DNA from: an uncultured Rickettsiales bacterium
Lineage (GTDB): Bacteria > Pseudomonadota > Alphaproteobacteria > UBA8366
NCBI GenBank assembly: GCA_913046825.1
Contig: CAJWTF010000034.1
Coordinates: 1 to 30,250 of the forward strand
Reading direction: 5' to 3'
DNA: 30,250 nucleotides
The translations under genes were made by a program, and so were the position numbers. The first letter of the stretch is position 1. Every line of letters starts with the position of its first letter. This document shows, piece by piece, positions 1-8,931 of the stretch. A model generated the notes under the pieces. That model was not told the DNA's origin, searched no databases, and worked only from the letters and a program-made list of their open reading frames with translations.

Positions 1-306
1 CGGACAGCGTCTACCCTCCGACACCCAATCGATTACTCCCCAATCGTGGGGCTTCAGCATCATCCCCGTCTCGAGGTCACGGATTGGCGATATCTTGTCG
101 ACACGCAAGGGAAGCATCGGATCGCAAATCAGCGCCATAACTGGCTTGCCGCGGTCGGCATTCACACTTGCGTTGTGGGCAATGCACGACGCTACGTCAT
201 AAGCCGGAATCACGTCGCCAAGGTCTATAGTAAATTTGCCCTTGAGCGTAACGCTGCCACTGGCCGAGTTTTCGTCTTCGTTGCTACCTGCTAGGTTAAG
301 CGCCAT
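1..306 (-). CDS. N-terminal part of an unrecognised protein, cut by the window edge
   Basis: On the minus strand an ATG at 306 opens 102 codons with no stop before the window edge. The peptide starts MALNLAGSNEDENSASGS, continues with a stretch containing KGKFTIDLGDVIPAYDVA and a later MALICDPMLPLR, and then approaches the edge with DWGVIDWVSEG. The look is that of a soluble protein. It loosely recalls the N-terminus of a protein family annotated as kinase-like that I associate with the purA region in Rhodospirillales, but this is memory and weak. It follows purA on the same strand with a 125 bp AT-rich gap, so it may have its own promoter; no good Shine-Dalgarno sequence is visible. A plus-strand ORF over 46-294 is taken as a shadow because its peptide is unlike any family and the minus frame has coding-like composition. 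Confidence 0.6.
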   Translation of the reverse strand, partial: MALNLAGSNEDENSASGSVTLKGKFTIDLGDVIPAYDVASCIAHNASVNADRGKPVMALICDPMLPLRVDKISPIRDLETGMMLKPHDWGVIDWVSEGRRCP

Positions 307-431
307 GACGTCACATCGTTTCCGCTAACTATTCGATAAGCGTTCTAACCGTCTTTAGCAAGAAATTTCTGAATTTATTAAAGTATTCGGAAGTGTTAAA
401 AGCAAATGAATTGCAGTTTTATTTGTTATAT

Positions 432-1724
432 TCAGCCGGCAAACGGGTCACGCACCATAATTGTATCGTCACGTTCGGGACTGGTCGATAAGAGCGTCAC
501 CGGAGCTTCGATCAATTCTTCGATGCGGCGAATATACTTAATCGCCGTCGCCGGTAAATCGGCCCAGGAGCGTGCGCCCTGCGTGCTGTCGCTCCAGCCT
601 TCCATGCTTTCGTAGACCGGTTTGGCTGCCGCCTGTAACGACGGCAAGGTCGGAAAGTAATCGAACTTCTGACCGTCAATTTTATACCCAACGCATACTT
701 TCAGCTCGCTCAAGCCGTCCAACACATCAAGTTTGGTGAGCGCGATGCCATCCATACCGGATAATTTCACAGATTTACGTACCAACACCGCGTCGAACCA
801 CCCACAGCGCCGTTGGCGTCCTGTAACCGTCCCGAATTCCTTCCCCCGTTCGCCAAGGCGACGACCGACCTCGTCTTCTAGTTCCGTCGGGAATGGTCCC
901 GAACCGACACGGGTCGTATAGGCCTTGGTAATACCCAGGATGTAATCGAGTGATTTCGGCCCCAATCCCGTGCCCGCCGCAGCCGCGCCGGATACAGTGT
1001 TCGACGAGGTGACGAACGGATAGGTTCCGTGGTCGACATCAAGCATGATTCCTTGCGCGCCTTCGAAGAGAATCCGTTTTCGATTCCGGCTTGCCTCATC
1101 CAACTCCCGCCAGACACTCGCGGCATAGGGCAAAAGTCTCGGCGCCAATTCTTTCAACTTGTCGAGCAATTCATCTCGGTCGATTTCTTCCTGTTCGAAT
1201 CCTCGCAACAAAGCGTTGTGATGCACCAGCAACTCGTCGATCTTTTCGCCAAGTTTATCCAAATCCGCCAGATCGCAAACTCGGATCGCCCGCCGAGCCG
1301 TCTTATCCTCATAGGCGGGACCGATGCCGCGCCCGGTCGTGCCAATCTTAGCCTTGCCACGGGCTTCCTCGCGCGCCCGGTCCAAGGTTCGGTGTAACGG
1401 CAATATCAACGCCGCGTTTTCAGCCACCTTGAGCCGGCTCGGGTCCAATTTTACACCCTGTTCCTCGATCCGTTCGATCTCTTCCAACAAGGCCCAAGGA
1501 TCGACGACAACACCATTGCCGATCATCGACAATTTACCGGGCCGCACGACGCCAGAAGGCAGCAAACTGAGTTTGAAGACCTCCCCGTCGATGACCAAGG
1601 TATGGCCAGCGTTATGCCCACCCTGGAAACGCACCACCACATCGGCACGCTCCGAAAGCCAATCCACGATCTTACCTTTACCCTCGTCGCCCCATTGCGA
1701 GCCGATGACCACAACATTTGCCAT
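432..1724 (-). CDS. purA: adenylosuccinate synthetase
   Basis: This enzyme makes adenylosuccinate from IMP and aspartate with GTP, the first AMP-specific step of purine synthesis in the cytoplasm. The 430-residue length is normal for the family. The GTP-binding loop GDEGKGK is at residues 12-18, with the catalytic Asp13, and His41 lies in the GGHNAGHT motif. Further signatures are [14 protein letters not shown], the GAQG loop and the conserved [10 protein letters not shown] and TGRQRRCGW segments. The protein ends IMVRDPFAG, typical of alphaproteobacterial PurA. Its ATG shares one base with the hisZ stop (TAATG), and AAGGACG inside the end of hisZ serves as ribosome binding site, so translation is likely coupled to hisZ. 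It is the last clear member of the ser/his/pur block. Confidence 0.97.
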   Translation of the reverse strand: MANVVVIGSQWGDEGKGKIVDWLSERADVVVRFQGGHNAGHTLVIDGEVFKLSLLPSGVVRPGKLSMIGNGVVVDPWALLEEIERIEEQGVKLDPSRLKVAENAALILPLHRTLDRAREEARGKAKIGTTGRGIGPAYEDKTARRAIRVCDLADLDKLGEKIDELLVHHNALLRGFEQEEIDRDELLDKLKELAPRLLPYAASVWRELDEASRNRKRILFEGAQGIMLDVDHGTYPFVTSSNTVSGAAAAGTGLGPKSLDYILGITKAYTTRVGSGPFPTELEDEVGRRLGERGKEFGTVTGRQRRCGWFDAVLVRKSVKLSGMDGIALTKLDVLDGLSELKVCVGYKIDGQKFDYFPTLPSLQAAAKPVYESMEGWSDSTQGARSWADLPATAIKYIRRIEELIEAPVTLLSTSPERDDTIMVRDPFAG

Positions 1725-2890
1725 TAGTGCTCGTCCTTATTCTTTTTCGATGGAATCGCGACCGGTTGGCCGTCGACTAATACATGTGTGCAATTCATCC
1801 GAAGCGCGTCGTCGGCCGCTTCCGCACTAGGCGCAAGCCCAGCGACCGTCGTCCACCCCTCATCACGCAACCCGCGTCCGAGCGCCACCGGCGTGCCGTG
1901 CGGCAGAAACACTCGCTCGTCGTTCTCAACCGGCGACACGGCGCGAGCAATACTGTCGAGAAACAGAGTAAATCCAATCGCCGGCTCTGACCCGGCCCCG
2001 GCAACATACCGCCCACCACGTCCGAGCGAGCCCCTGACGCCCTTCGCAAAGAGTGTAAAACTCAATCCGGTGTGATACTCAAAGCCTCGATTTTCGGCAG
2101 GGTCGATTGTCAATGTTAGTGTCGGCACACTCTCGCCAACCTGACGCGCAACCATCTCCAACCGCTCGCACTCTGCTCTCGCGGAGGGCGGAAGATCAAC
2201 CACCTGCAATGCAACCAAGCCTTCCTCCATGGGTCCGGCGGCTGTCAACAACCCACCCAGCATCGAGGCTGCCTGTCCGCCAAGCGCCGCCACCGCAGCG
2301 GCATCCTTGCGGTCCAACGCCAAGCGCGCCCTTTCGCTCGTCTCATCATCCAAATCAAGCGCCCGACAGACCGTCGGCGTCAGGGTCGGCAAATTGATAT
2401 CGACGGACACATCTCGAACTCCAACCGACATCAGCGCTTCCGTCGCTAGCGCGATAACCTCGGCATCAGCTTCGGCCCGGTCAGTTCCGATCAACTCAAC
2501 GCCCACTTCGTAGAACTGTCGTTCGGGGCGCAATTGATCGCCGCGTACACGCAAGACAGGACCCGCATAGGCAAGCCGCAGGGGCCGCGCGACCCTTGCC
2601 AACCGCGTCGCCGCGATTCGCGCGACTTGGGGCGTAATATCGGCGCGCACACCCATCATTCGCTGGCTCACCGGGTCCATCAGCCGAAATGTCGCCAATT
2701 CGACGCCCTGACCGGCGCCGTCCAGCAAACTGTCCTCAAACTCCACTAATGGTGGGTCGACGCGGTCATAACCACGCTCGCCGATCGAGCGCAACAATTG
2801 CTCGACGATTGCCGCTTCGTGGGCGGCATCAGGGGGCAAGGCATCGCGCAGACCGTCTGGTAACAGGGCCTTATTAGGTGAAATACTCAT
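1724..2890 (-). CDS. hisZ: ATP phosphoribosyltransferase regulatory subunit (HisRS paralogue)
   Basis: HisZ is a histidyl-tRNA synthetase paralogue without aminoacylation activity. It pairs with the short form of HisG to catalyse and regulate the first step of histidine synthesis. The 388 residues begin [17 protein letters not shown], as HisZ proteins do. They contain a class II synthetase core with [23 protein letters not shown] and, near residue 270, [16 protein letters not shown] followed by GSLGRGGRY. Length fits HisZ and not full HisRS, because the anticodon-binding domain is reduced. The short HisG partner is not in this window. It overlaps purA by one base and lies 71 bp downstream of the VCBS-repeat gene. 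No strong Shine-Dalgarno site precedes its ATG. Confidence 0.93.
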   Translation of the reverse strand: MSISPNKALLPDGLRDALPPDAAHEAAIVEQLLRSIGERGYDRVDPPLVEFEDSLLDGAGQGVELATFRLMDPVSQRMMGVRADITPQVARIAATRLARVARPLRLAYAGPVLRVRGDQLRPERQFYEVGVELIGTDRAEADAEVIALATEALMSVGVRDVSVDINLPTLTPTVCRALDLDDETSERARLALDRKDAAAVAALGGQAASMLGGLLTAAGPMEEGLVALQVVDLPPSARAECERLEMVARQVGESVPTLTLTIDPAENRGFEYHTGLSFTLFAKGVRGSLGRGGRYVAGAGSEPAIGFTLFLDSIARAVSPVENDERVFLPHGTPVALGRGLRDEGWTTVAGLAPSAEAADDALRMNCTHVLVDGQPVAIPSKKNKDEH

Positions 2891-2961
2891 CGATCGTCCA
2901 TGAATGAAAGCGGCGGACGGCGATAACTAGCGCGCCCGGATAGGCACGGCAAGGGGAGGGG

Positions 2962-3954
2962 TTATTGCAATATCGCTTCGACTGTCCCGTCCTTGCGTCC
3001 ATACAATATATCCATCGAACCTTTGGCGTCGATATCGACCCGCAAGACTTCGGTGACGATTGGTGCGCCCCTGGGCCCTTCCCAAAGCGTGGTGAATTTC
3101 CGGCCGCGAAAGGTAACGGCGACCAGCCGGTCTTTGCTCCCATTTGGCAGAACAATATCCAGCACCCCATCGCCGTTCAAATCCGCAACCACAGCCATTT
3201 CCAGCACGGTCGAGCCCATGCTATGCGTCGAATATCCGCCGGCATGTCCGATCGACTTCAGCCGAGACACCTCGCGGCCGTATATCACCAACGTCTTGCC
3301 GCGATGCGGTGTCTCCACGACGGCGATATCCATCTCACCATCAGCATCAAAATCGCCCGCCCCAATCGGATTGAGCCAGCGATAGGCGAATCCAATCGAC
3401 GGCGACACGGCAAACTGTTCGATTTGGCGCTCACCGATTCGATAGACCGAGACCGCAGCGCCCTCGGAAAGTGACGAGCGCGCTAGGATGATCTCATCCA
3501 AGCCGTCACCGTCCATATCCGCGAGACGCGGCGTCAAATCCTCGAAGACATACTGATCGCCGAGTTCGTATACCATCTCCCGGCCATCGCGCAGTTGCAC
3601 TTTGAGAGCGCCTCCTTCGATCAGGTCACCCAATACACCGTGATCGTAGCGACCCGTTGGCTGCACCAACCAGGCACGGCGGACTTGGTTTTTCCCTATC
3701 GCGACTCCGGCGTGGGGAATGGCGTCCGATGGCGCTTCCTCGACAAACGGAATGTCGACCGGCTTTTGTAAGGGTTTCCCCGCCACAATAGCGAAGCCGC
3801 CTGCCGTCCCGTGTCCGAAGACGACCCCGGTATTCGGGTCGATCACGAGATGAGAGACCCCGTCGACCTGGCCCAACGTCACAACCCGGAGGCCAGCGGC
3901 CAAGCTTTCGGCCGAGAACAAGACAAATATCAGGAACGAAAATACGCGCATCAT
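2962..3954 (-). CDS. secreted FG-GAP/VCBS-repeat protein of unknown function
   Basis: The protein has 330 residues. The N-terminus is a signal peptide: Met-Met-Arg, a hydrophobic run (VFSFLIFVLFSAESLAA) and a cleavage-like AESLAA-GL. The rest carries FG-GAP/VCBS calcium-binding-type repeats, seen as DMDGDGLDEIILA, DFDADGEMDIAVVE and DLNGDGVLDIVLPNG, with a degenerate last copy DIDAKGSMDILYG. Such repeats fold as beta-propeller blades, so this is likely an exported propeller. The real activity is unknown. Its ATG is 6 bp after the serA stop and GGAG lies inside the serA end, so it is probably co-translated with serA. A secreted protein between serA and hisZ is unusual for an amino-acid operon. 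Functional assignment beyond the fold is not supported. Confidence 0.85.
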   Translation of the reverse strand: MMRVFSFLIFVLFSAESLAAGLRVVTLGQVDGVSHLVIDPNTGVVFGHGTAGGFAIVAGKPLQKPVDIPFVEEAPSDAIPHAGVAIGKNQVRRAWLVQPTGRYDHGVLGDLIEGGALKVQLRDGREMVYELGDQYVFEDLTPRLADMDGDGLDEIILARSSLSEGAAVSVYRIGERQIEQFAVSPSIGFAYRWLNPIGAGDFDADGEMDIAVVETPHRGKTLVIYGREVSRLKSIGHAGGYSTHSMGSTVLEMAVVADLNGDGVLDIVLPNGSKDRLVAVTFRGRKFTTLWEGPRGAPIVTEVLRVDIDAKGSMDILYGRKDGTVEAILQ

Positions 3955-3960
3955 GAGTCG

Positions 3961-5538
3961 TCAGAACTCCAAAGCCTTTACCTGCACAATATTCGGCAAC
4001 CCTTCTAGCGTCTCCAACAGATCATCCGAGATCGCCTGATCAATTTGTAGTAACGCAATGGCGTCGTCACCCGGCGCCGAGCGTCCCAGATGGAAGGTCG
4101 CAATATTCACACCACCATCTCCAAGCGCCTTGCCGAGGTCGCCGATCACACCGGGGCGATCCTTGTTGGTGATATAAAGCATATGCGCGCCCCATTCCGC
4201 TTCGATGGGAATATCTTTGATCTCGACAATGCGCTCCCGGTTACCGCCGAAGATCGTCCCTGCCAGATTGCGCACCCGTCGCTCGGTCTTCACCGACAGA
4301 CGGATTAGGGCTTCGTAGTCGCCCGGCTGCTCCTGTTTCGTCTCGGTAATTTCAATACCGCGATCCCGCGCCACGGAGACTGCATTGACCATGTTGATAT
4401 TGTCCAATTGAGGGCGCAGCAGGCCGGCGATGGCGGAGGCGATCAACGGCCGCGTATTCAGAGTTGCGACATGCCCCTGAAATTCGATAGTGATGGATTG
4501 CAACCCACTCTCAGTCAGCTGGCCGGCAAAACTCCCGAGCTTCTCCGCTAACGACATATAGGGTTTTAGATGCGGCGCCTCTTCCGCTGTCACTGACGGC
4601 ATGTTGATCGCGTTAGAGACCGCGCCGGTCAGTAGGAAGTCGGACATTTGCTCGGCCACTTGCAAGGCGACGTTCTCTTGCGCCTCGCTGGTCGCTGCCC
4701 CCAGATGCGGCGTCGCAATAATTTGCGACATACCAAACAGCACATTTTCGGTCGCCGGTTCCTCCGCGAACACGTCGATGGCGGCACCCGCAACCTTGCC
4801 ATTCTCGATCGCATCGCGGAGTTCGGCCTCGACAATAATGCCGCCCCGCGCGCAATTCACGATCCGCACACCGTCTTTCATTTTCGCGAAAGCCGACCCG
4901 CCCAGTAGGCTCCGCGTCCCGTCCGTAAGCGGCGCGTGGATGGTGATGACGTCGGCCCGGCGTAGCAGCTCGTCGAACTCGACTTTCTCAACGCTTAAGC
5001 TTTCGGCTTTTTCGGTCGACAGGAACGGGTCGTAGACGATCACCCGCATCTTCAGACCCTGCGCCCGGTCGACGACGATAGAGCCGATATTGCCACAGCC
5101 AACGAGGCCGAGCGTCTTACTGGCCAACTCCATCCCCATGAAGGCGGATTTCTCCCATTTCCCCGCATGGGTGGAGGCATTGGCGGCGGGTAGCTGCCGG
5201 GCCAGCGACATCATCATCGCGATAGCGTGCTCCGCAGTTGTCACCGAATTACCGAACGGCGTGTTCATCACCACCACACCGCGCTGCGTCGCCGCATTCA
5301 CATCGACGTTGTCAACACCGATCCCGGCCCGCCCGACGACTTTCAGGTTTTTGGCAGCATCCATGAGGTCGGCCGTGACCGTCGTCGCAGAGCGGATCGC
5401 CAAGCCGTCTACATCCCGGATCGCGACCAGCAGCTCGTCACCCGCCAGACCGGGGCGGAAATCCACCGCAATGCCGCGGTCACGAAATATCTCCGCCGCT
5501 TTCGGGCTGAGTTTATCCGAGATCAGAACCTTGGGCAT
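3961..5538 (-). CDS. serA: D-3-phosphoglycerate dehydrogenase, long ACT-domain form
   Basis: SerA oxidises 3-phosphoglycerate to 3-phosphohydroxypyruvate with NAD, the first committed step of serine synthesis. The 525 residues match the long type: substrate/NAD-binding domains, an intervening domain and a C-terminal ACT domain. Visible features are the Rossmann loop GCGNIG at residues 149-154, Arg232 in NCARGG, the Glu260-Glu261 pair region and His279 in ATPHLGAATSEAQ. The ACT domain starts near residue 450 with HMLYITNKDRPGVIGDLG and may bind serine for feedback control. The start is set by a perfect AAGGAGG a few bases upstream of the ATG at 5538. The serC stop lies 10 bp upstream, so the two pathway genes form an operon. 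Confidence 0.97.
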   Translation of the reverse strand: MPKVLISDKLSPKAAEIFRDRGIAVDFRPGLAGDELLVAIRDVDGLAIRSATTVTADLMDAAKNLKVVGRAGIGVDNVDVNAATQRGVVVMNTPFGNSVTTAEHAIAMMMSLARQLPAANASTHAGKWEKSAFMGMELASKTLGLVGCGNIGSIVVDRAQGLKMRVIVYDPFLSTEKAESLSVEKVEFDELLRRADVITIHAPLTDGTRSLLGGSAFAKMKDGVRIVNCARGGIIVEAELRDAIENGKVAGAAIDVFAEEPATENVLFGMSQIIATPHLGAATSEAQENVALQVAEQMSDFLLTGAVSNAINMPSVTAEEAPHLKPYMSLAEKLGSFAGQLTESGLQSITIEFQGHVATLNTRPLIASAIAGLLRPQLDNINMVNAVSVARDRGIEITETKQEQPGDYEALIRLSVKTERRVRNLAGTIFGGNRERIVEIKDIPIEAEWGAHMLYITNKDRPGVIGDLGKALGDGGVNIATFHLGRSAPGDDAIALLQIDQAISDDLLETLEGLPNIVQVKALEF

Positions 5539-5548
5539 GCCGCCTCCT

Positions 5549-6703
5549 TCACGCTGCCGCGGTGCGGGTCATCTCATTGAATGCCCAATCGAGCCACGGT
5601 AACAGCGCCTCGATGTCCTCCGGGTCCACCGTCGGTCCGCCCCAAATCCGCAGATTGGGTGCCGCTTCTTTGTGACCTTTGATGTCGTAGGCGACCTCTT
5701 CAGCTTCCAATAAAGCGGAAATTCTTTGCGGCGCTTCCGCGCGCTCCGCCAGCGAGAGACCGGAGGCTTCGGAGATCTTCAGACACATCGACGTACAAGA
5801 TCGCGTCGCCGGGTCGTCGGCCAGGAAGTCGATCCAATCGGTTTTCTCGACCCAGGCCGCGACCGTGGCCAAGCTTCTTTGGCTGCGTGCCGTCAGCGCC
5901 GACAACCCACCAATAGATTTCGCCCAAGCCAAACCGAAGAGTGCGTCCTCAACGCATAACATGGAGGGGGTATTGATGGTCTCACCCCGGAAGACTCCTT
6001 CGTTCAATTTGCCGCCCTTCGCGAGCCGGAAAACCTTCGGCAGCGGCCAGGGCGGCATATACGTTTCGAGCCTCTCGACCGCCCGAGGTGACAGCGCCAA
6101 CATACCGTGTGCGGCCTCTCCCCCCAACGCCTTCTGCCAGGACCAGGTGACCACGTCGAGCTTATCCCAGGGTATATCCATGCAATAGACAGCCGAGGTC
6201 GCATCGCAAATGGTCAGCCCCTTGCGGTCGGCATCGATCCAATCACCATTCGGCACGCGAACGCCACTCGTCGTGCCGTTCCAAGTGAAAATGACATCAT
6301 TGTCGAAATTAACATCAGCTAAATTCGGCATCGCTCCATAAGGTGCATCAAGCAGTCGAAAATTCTCGAGCTTCAGATGCTTTTCCACATCCACGGCCCA
6401 GGTGTTACCGAAATTCTCCCACGCCAGCACATCGACGCCGCGGGCACCCAGCATCGACCACAGCGCCATTTCCAAGGCGCCCGTATCGGAGCCCGGAACA
6501 ATCGCCAAAATATAATCAACCGGCATCCCGAGCAGCGCGTGGCTCTCGTCGATGACGGCTTTCAGCTTTTGCTTTCCGATCGCCGACCGGTGGGATTTTC
6601 CGAGAGGTGCGTCTCTCAAGTTCTCAAGGCTCCAGCCCGGCGGCTTGATACAAGGTCCGGAGGAAAACTCAAGTCTTTTTGGTCGCACGTTCGGCTTCGT
6701 CAT
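5549..6703 (-). CDS. serC: phosphoserine aminotransferase
   Basis: SerC converts 3-phosphohydroxypyruvate and glutamate to phosphoserine, the second serine step, using pyridoxal phosphate. The 384 residues fit the alphaproteobacterial type, starting [30 protein letters not shown] contributes to the cofactor pocket, and the Schiff-base lysine is Lys191 in SWQKALGGE. The ATG at 6703 was chosen over the in-frame ATG at 6766. The family's usual N-terminus begins at 6703, and the upstream ATG falls within the putative -10 box and lacks a Shine-Dalgarno site. It leads the serC-serA operon; a conserved-looking leader and a promoter precede it. The ribosome binding site is modest (AAGAG), which fits translational control in the leader. 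Confidence 0.95.
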   Translation of the reverse strand: MTKPNVRPKRLEFSSGPCIKPPGWSLENLRDAPLGKSHRSAIGKQKLKAVIDESHALLGMPVDYILAIVPGSDTGALEMALWSMLGARGVDVLAWENFGNTWAVDVEKHLKLENFRLLDAPYGAMPNLADVNFDNDVIFTWNGTTSGVRVPNGDWIDADRKGLTICDATSAVYCMDIPWDKLDVVTWSWQKALGGEAAHGMLALSPRAVERLETYMPPWPLPKVFRLAKGGKLNEGVFRGETINTPSMLCVEDALFGLAWAKSIGGLSALTARSQRSLATVAAWVEKTDWIDFLADDPATRSCTSMCLKISEASGLSLAERAEAPQRISALLEAEEVAYDIKGHKEAAPNLRIWGGPTVDPEDIEALLPWLDWAFNEMTRTAAA

Positions 6704-6755
6704 CGCACTGCTCTTGTTGGGCAAGGCTGGAACTTCCCGCTTTCGCGGTATTCGA
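6704..6755 (-). ncRNA. candidate serC leader RNA element
   Basis: The short untranslated leader of serC begins with the tight hairpin CCGC-GAAA-GCGG (6748-6737 on the minus strand) and continues GAAGTTCCAGCCTTGCCC up to the weak AAGAG before the start codon. Alphaproteobacteria have a described serC leader motif (Rfam family serC) directly upstream of this gene, and the position and compact hairpin agree with it. I could not align it to the Rfam model, so identity is inferred from location and appearance. It presumably modulates serC translation or transcription. Confidence 0.5.
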
Positions 6756-6763
6756 GAGCGGAA

Positions 6764-6792
6764 CATTATGAAGGTCTGTAGGCGACGTCAAC
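6764..6792 (-). promoter_or_regulatory. putative sigma-70-type promoter of serC-serA
   Basis: On the minus strand GTTGAC (6792-6787) and ATAATG (6769-6764) are separated by 17 bp, a good match to the alphaproteobacterial housekeeping consensus. Transcription would start near 6755, just in front of the leader hairpin, leaving a leader of about 50 nucleotides. Confidence 0.5.
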
Positions 6793-6845
6793 GCGATTAT
6801 TTTGCAGCGCAGCAATTGCGCGCCTTTGCCGCAGCGGTTGTTTAC

Positions 6846-6876
6846 CCGCTAAATCGGCCATCAGGCAGTTTAGCGG
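6846..6876. repeat. 31 bp hairpin between the DOPA-dioxygenase-like gene and serC
   Basis: Perfect 8 bp arms CCGCTAAA (6846-6853) and TTTAGCGG (6869-6876) enclose an inner GCC-ATCA-GGC stem. No T-run follows on either strand, so it is not a standard terminator. It may be an operator for serC, a processing site or a dispersed palindromic unit. Confidence 0.4.
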
Positions 6877-7001
6877 TGAAAGAGCGGTCGCAATGACATT
6901 CGAAGAAGCATGAGGGCGACTTAGCCCAGGCGAAGCGTTATACAAACGTAATATTGCGCCTCGAAAAACTCATGAAGTAGACTCTTCTTTTTAAGTGAGC
7001 A

Positions 7002-7355
7002 CTACTTATCGAAAATACTCTTATTGATCTCGAGTATTTCGCCCATCCACAGCGCATGTTTTGTGTGGTCCGCCAAGCCATCACCGCTTTCCGGATGCAC
7101 CAAAATAGCGAGCCCGTCGCGATTGAGCGCCAACCAGGGCACAATTTCCGAAAAAATCGTGCGGTCGAACGCGACCTGATACATTGAGCGCGTGTGCGGG
7201 CCGACCAGCTTATCGTGCCAACGGCCAAGACGAACAGCACCCCGAAATCGCTGATCCAGCGCGTCCCGGATCGCTGCCGCTGTCCTGCGTGTATCCTGGG
7301 CATAGTAAATATGCGCGTGATAGCCCGTGATTTTGCAGATTCCGCATATCGTCAT
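7002..7355 (-). CDS. DOPA 4,5-dioxygenase family protein
   Basis: The 117-residue protein has the hallmarks of the small DOPA 4,5-dioxygenase family. These are YHAHIYYAQDTRRTAA at the start, FRGAVRLGRWHDKLVGPH in the middle, then MYQVAFDRTIFSEIVPWL, and LNRDGLAILVHPESG followed by DHTKHALWMG. The His residues in YHAH, RWHD, VHPE and the last DHTKHA are the expected metal-site or structural ligands. Fungal homologues make betalain-type pigments; the bacterial role is unsettled, perhaps extradiol cleavage of a catechol. The start at 7355 is supported by GGAGAAG about 8 bp upstream. An overlapping minus ORF in another frame (6938-7303) is a shadow. It appears to be a single-gene unit. Confidence 0.88.
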   Translation of the reverse strand: MTICGICKITGYHAHIYYAQDTRRTAAAIRDALDQRFRGAVRLGRWHDKLVGPHTRSMYQVAFDRTIFSEIVPWLALNRDGLAILVHPESGDGLADHTKHALWMGEILEINKSIFDK

Positions 7356-7676
7356 CCATCTTCTCCGGTGTTCGCGACACGATAGAGCGTCACTATCGAG
7401 GTGGAAATTTGCTACGACAATAAAATTCGGGCGGAGGGTTTAGGAGCGGTGAGCTCTTTCCCAACATTGCAGCACACCACCCCTATTCCAATGACTCCCC
7501 AACAATTTGGAGTCGCTTTCGCTAAAAAACCCCATCCAGGTTCATGGTCCGCGCTCCGAAATTAGGGGTCCTTCTATTCAACCTATCGATAATATGAACA
7601 GCCGAGCGTCTGATTTTGACAGAAGCCCTGCCTCCCGCTATTACGGCCATCACACGATTGCCGTGGATGGGGTGAA
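7356..7676. other. 321 bp intergenic region between divergent genes
   Basis: The gap separates the minus-strand dioxygenase-like gene from the plus-strand GST. It contains an inverted repeat GACTCC/GGAGTC (7493-7498 and 7509-7514) and a longer-range pair ACCCCTA/TAGGGGT (about 7478-7484 and 7563-7569), both of unknown role. A consensus promoter for the GST lies at 7616-7644. I see no small gene with convincing coding character. Confidence 0.5.
7616..7644 (+). promoter_or_regulatory. putative sigma-70 promoter of the LigE-like GST gene
   Basis: TTGACA at 7616-7621 is a perfect -35 box, and after exactly 17 bp TATTAC at 7639-7644 is a fair -10 box. The start codon is at 7677, giving a leader of roughly 25 nucleotides. 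Confidence 0.6.
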
Positions 7677-8366
7677 ATGACAATAAAAGTTTACGATCTT
7701 TGTGGTGCTGACGACCGGCGTTTTAGTCCTTTTTGCTGGCGTGTCCGAATGGCCCTCGCCCATAAGGGCTTGGAAGCCGAGTTCGTGCCCATGCAATTCA
7801 CCGAAAAAGATAAAATCGCCTTCGCCAACAGCAAAACCGTTCCCGTCCTAGCCGACGGCGAAACGGCAATGAACCAGTCCTGGGATATCGCCGACTATCT
7901 TGAGCAATCCTATCCTGACACCCCGTCACTTTTCGGCGGCGACGCAGGCCGCGCGGTGACCGGGTTCATCAATGCTTGGACGAATTCCACCCTGCATCCG
8001 GCACTGATTCGCTGCGTCATCGCGGATGTCTTCGACCGCATCGACGACGCCGATAAAGCCTATTTCCGCGAGGATCGGGAGAAGCGTTTTGGCAAAACTA
8101 TCGAGGAACTGCGAGAAGAACAGAACGACGCGCTCGGAAAACTAGACGGTGCGCTGACGCCGCTCCGAACCATTCTCACATCCGAAGAATGGATCGCCGG
8201 TGACGCACCCGCCTTTGCCGACTACCTAATTTTCAGCGCCTTCCAATGGTGCCGCATCATGTCACCAGCAGAGATCGTCAAACCGGACGACCCCATCCAC
8301 GAGTGGCGGGAACGCATGCTAGACCTGTTCGATGGGCTGGGCCGCGGGTTTAAGGCGGCAACGTAA
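7677..8366 (+). CDS. glutathione S-transferase family protein, beta-etherase (LigE) like
   Basis: The 229 residues form a thioredoxin-like N-domain with FSPFCWRVRMALAHKGLEAE near residue 16 and the cis-Pro segment KTVPVLADGE near residue 58, followed by an all-helical C-domain. The end DDPIHEWRERMLDLFDGLG closely resembles the C-terminus of LigE/FuA-type GSTs, which use glutathione to cleave aryl ether bonds. Membership in that class is reasonably supported; the substrate is not. GSTs of this type are common in marine alphaproteobacteria without lignin degradation, so detoxification is as likely as etherase activity. A GGATGGGGTGAA stretch precedes the ATG. It is a single gene facing a SnoaL-like gene convergently with 20 bp between stops. 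Confidence 0.88.
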   Translation: MTIKVYDLCGADDRRFSPFCWRVRMALAHKGLEAEFVPMQFTEKDKIAFANSKTVPVLADGETAMNQSWDIADYLEQSYPDTPSLFGGDAGRAVTGFINAWTNSTLHPALIRCVIADVFDRIDDADKAYFREDREKRFGKTIEELREEQNDALGKLDGALTPLRTILTSEEWIAGDAPAFADYLIFSAFQWCRIMSPAEIVKPDDPIHEWRERMLDLFDGLGRGFKAAT

Positions 8367-8386
8367 GCGCCAAGGCCGCGTGAACG

Positions 8387-8776
8387 TCAGTCCTGCTTAT
8401 AGGTGATCTTGCGCACGAGGCGGTCGCCGTCCCAATGCAATAGATCGAGGCCGCGCATCGTGCGCTCCTCCTTCTTCTCGTCGTTGATCCACATGCGCAG
8501 CACCCAACTGTCCATCACCTTCCCGGCCACCGGGTCGATGAAGCGGTCGTCCGATTCGAAACATATCTTGCCGAGTTTACCACCGACCACGACGTCGAAC
8601 TGCTCGCGAATCGTCTCGAGATCCGCGTGCTGCTTGCCGTAAGGGTCCTCGTAGACCGCATCCTCGGCAAAGAACGACATGAGACCGTCGAGGTCTTGGC
8701 GGTTGAACGCACTGACGAAACGGGTTGAGAGGTCGTCGAGTTCAGCTCGGCGGTCTGCGGCGGCGGTCACATTCAT
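8387..8776 (-). CDS. SnoaL-like / NTF2-fold protein
   Basis: This 129-residue cytoplasmic protein has the usual start of the SnoaL-like fold: LDDLSTRFVSAFNRQDLDG, then LMSFFAEDAVYEDPYGK, and a C-terminal strand MRGLDLLHWDGDRLVRK. The NTF2-like superfamily includes polyketide cyclases, ketosteroid isomerases, and many orphan proteins; nothing here fixes a reaction. GAGG about 8 bp upstream supports the ATG at 8776. It converges on the GST gene, and the gap upstream of its start carries the GGGACAGGTTAC palindrome. Confidence 0.85.
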   Translation of the reverse strand: MNVTAAADRRAELDDLSTRFVSAFNRQDLDGLMSFFAEDAVYEDPYGKQHADLETIREQFDVVVGGKLGKICFESDDRFIDPVAGKVMDSWVLRMWINDEKKEERTMRGLDLLHWDGDRLVRKITYKQD

Positions 8777-8807
8777 GGGAAACCTCGTGATTTGATCAAA
8801 TTTAATT

Positions 8808-8864
8808 GGGGACAGGTTACCTAATGCAAAACTACAGACAAGATTGCTTTAAGTAACCTGTCCC
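8808..8864. repeat. palindromic element with GGGACAGGTTAC arms
   Basis: GGGGACAGGTTAC at 8808-8820 is mirrored by GTAACCTGTCCC at 8853-8864, a perfect 12 bp inverted repeat around a 32 bp centre, flanked by AAATTTAATT and GGATTT. The GGGGACAGGTTAC motif, as I recall, occurs repeatedly in diverse bacterial genomes near REP-type elements or IS200-like transposases. No transposase is present here. It is probably a non-autonomous palindromic repeat located between two genes transcribed in the same direction. Confidence 0.6.
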
Positions 8865-8931
8865 GGATTTGCGAGATATTTCAATCCAAAGGCTGAAGCA
8901 TTGACGTAACGACGTGTCGCTATCAGTTTCC

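Noticed and set aside
46..294. Plus-strand ORF of 82 codons
   Set aside because: The minus strand is open over the whole stretch with a more protein-like composition and an ATG at 306, so the plus ORF is a shadow.
6704..6766. N-terminal extension of serC from ATG 6766
   Set aside because: No ribosome binding site, no family resemblance, and the ATG lies inside the likely -10 box.
7493..7514. Terminator at the GACTCC/GGAGTC hairpin
   Set aside because: Only 6 bp arms, a 10-nucleotide loop and no T-run on either strand.
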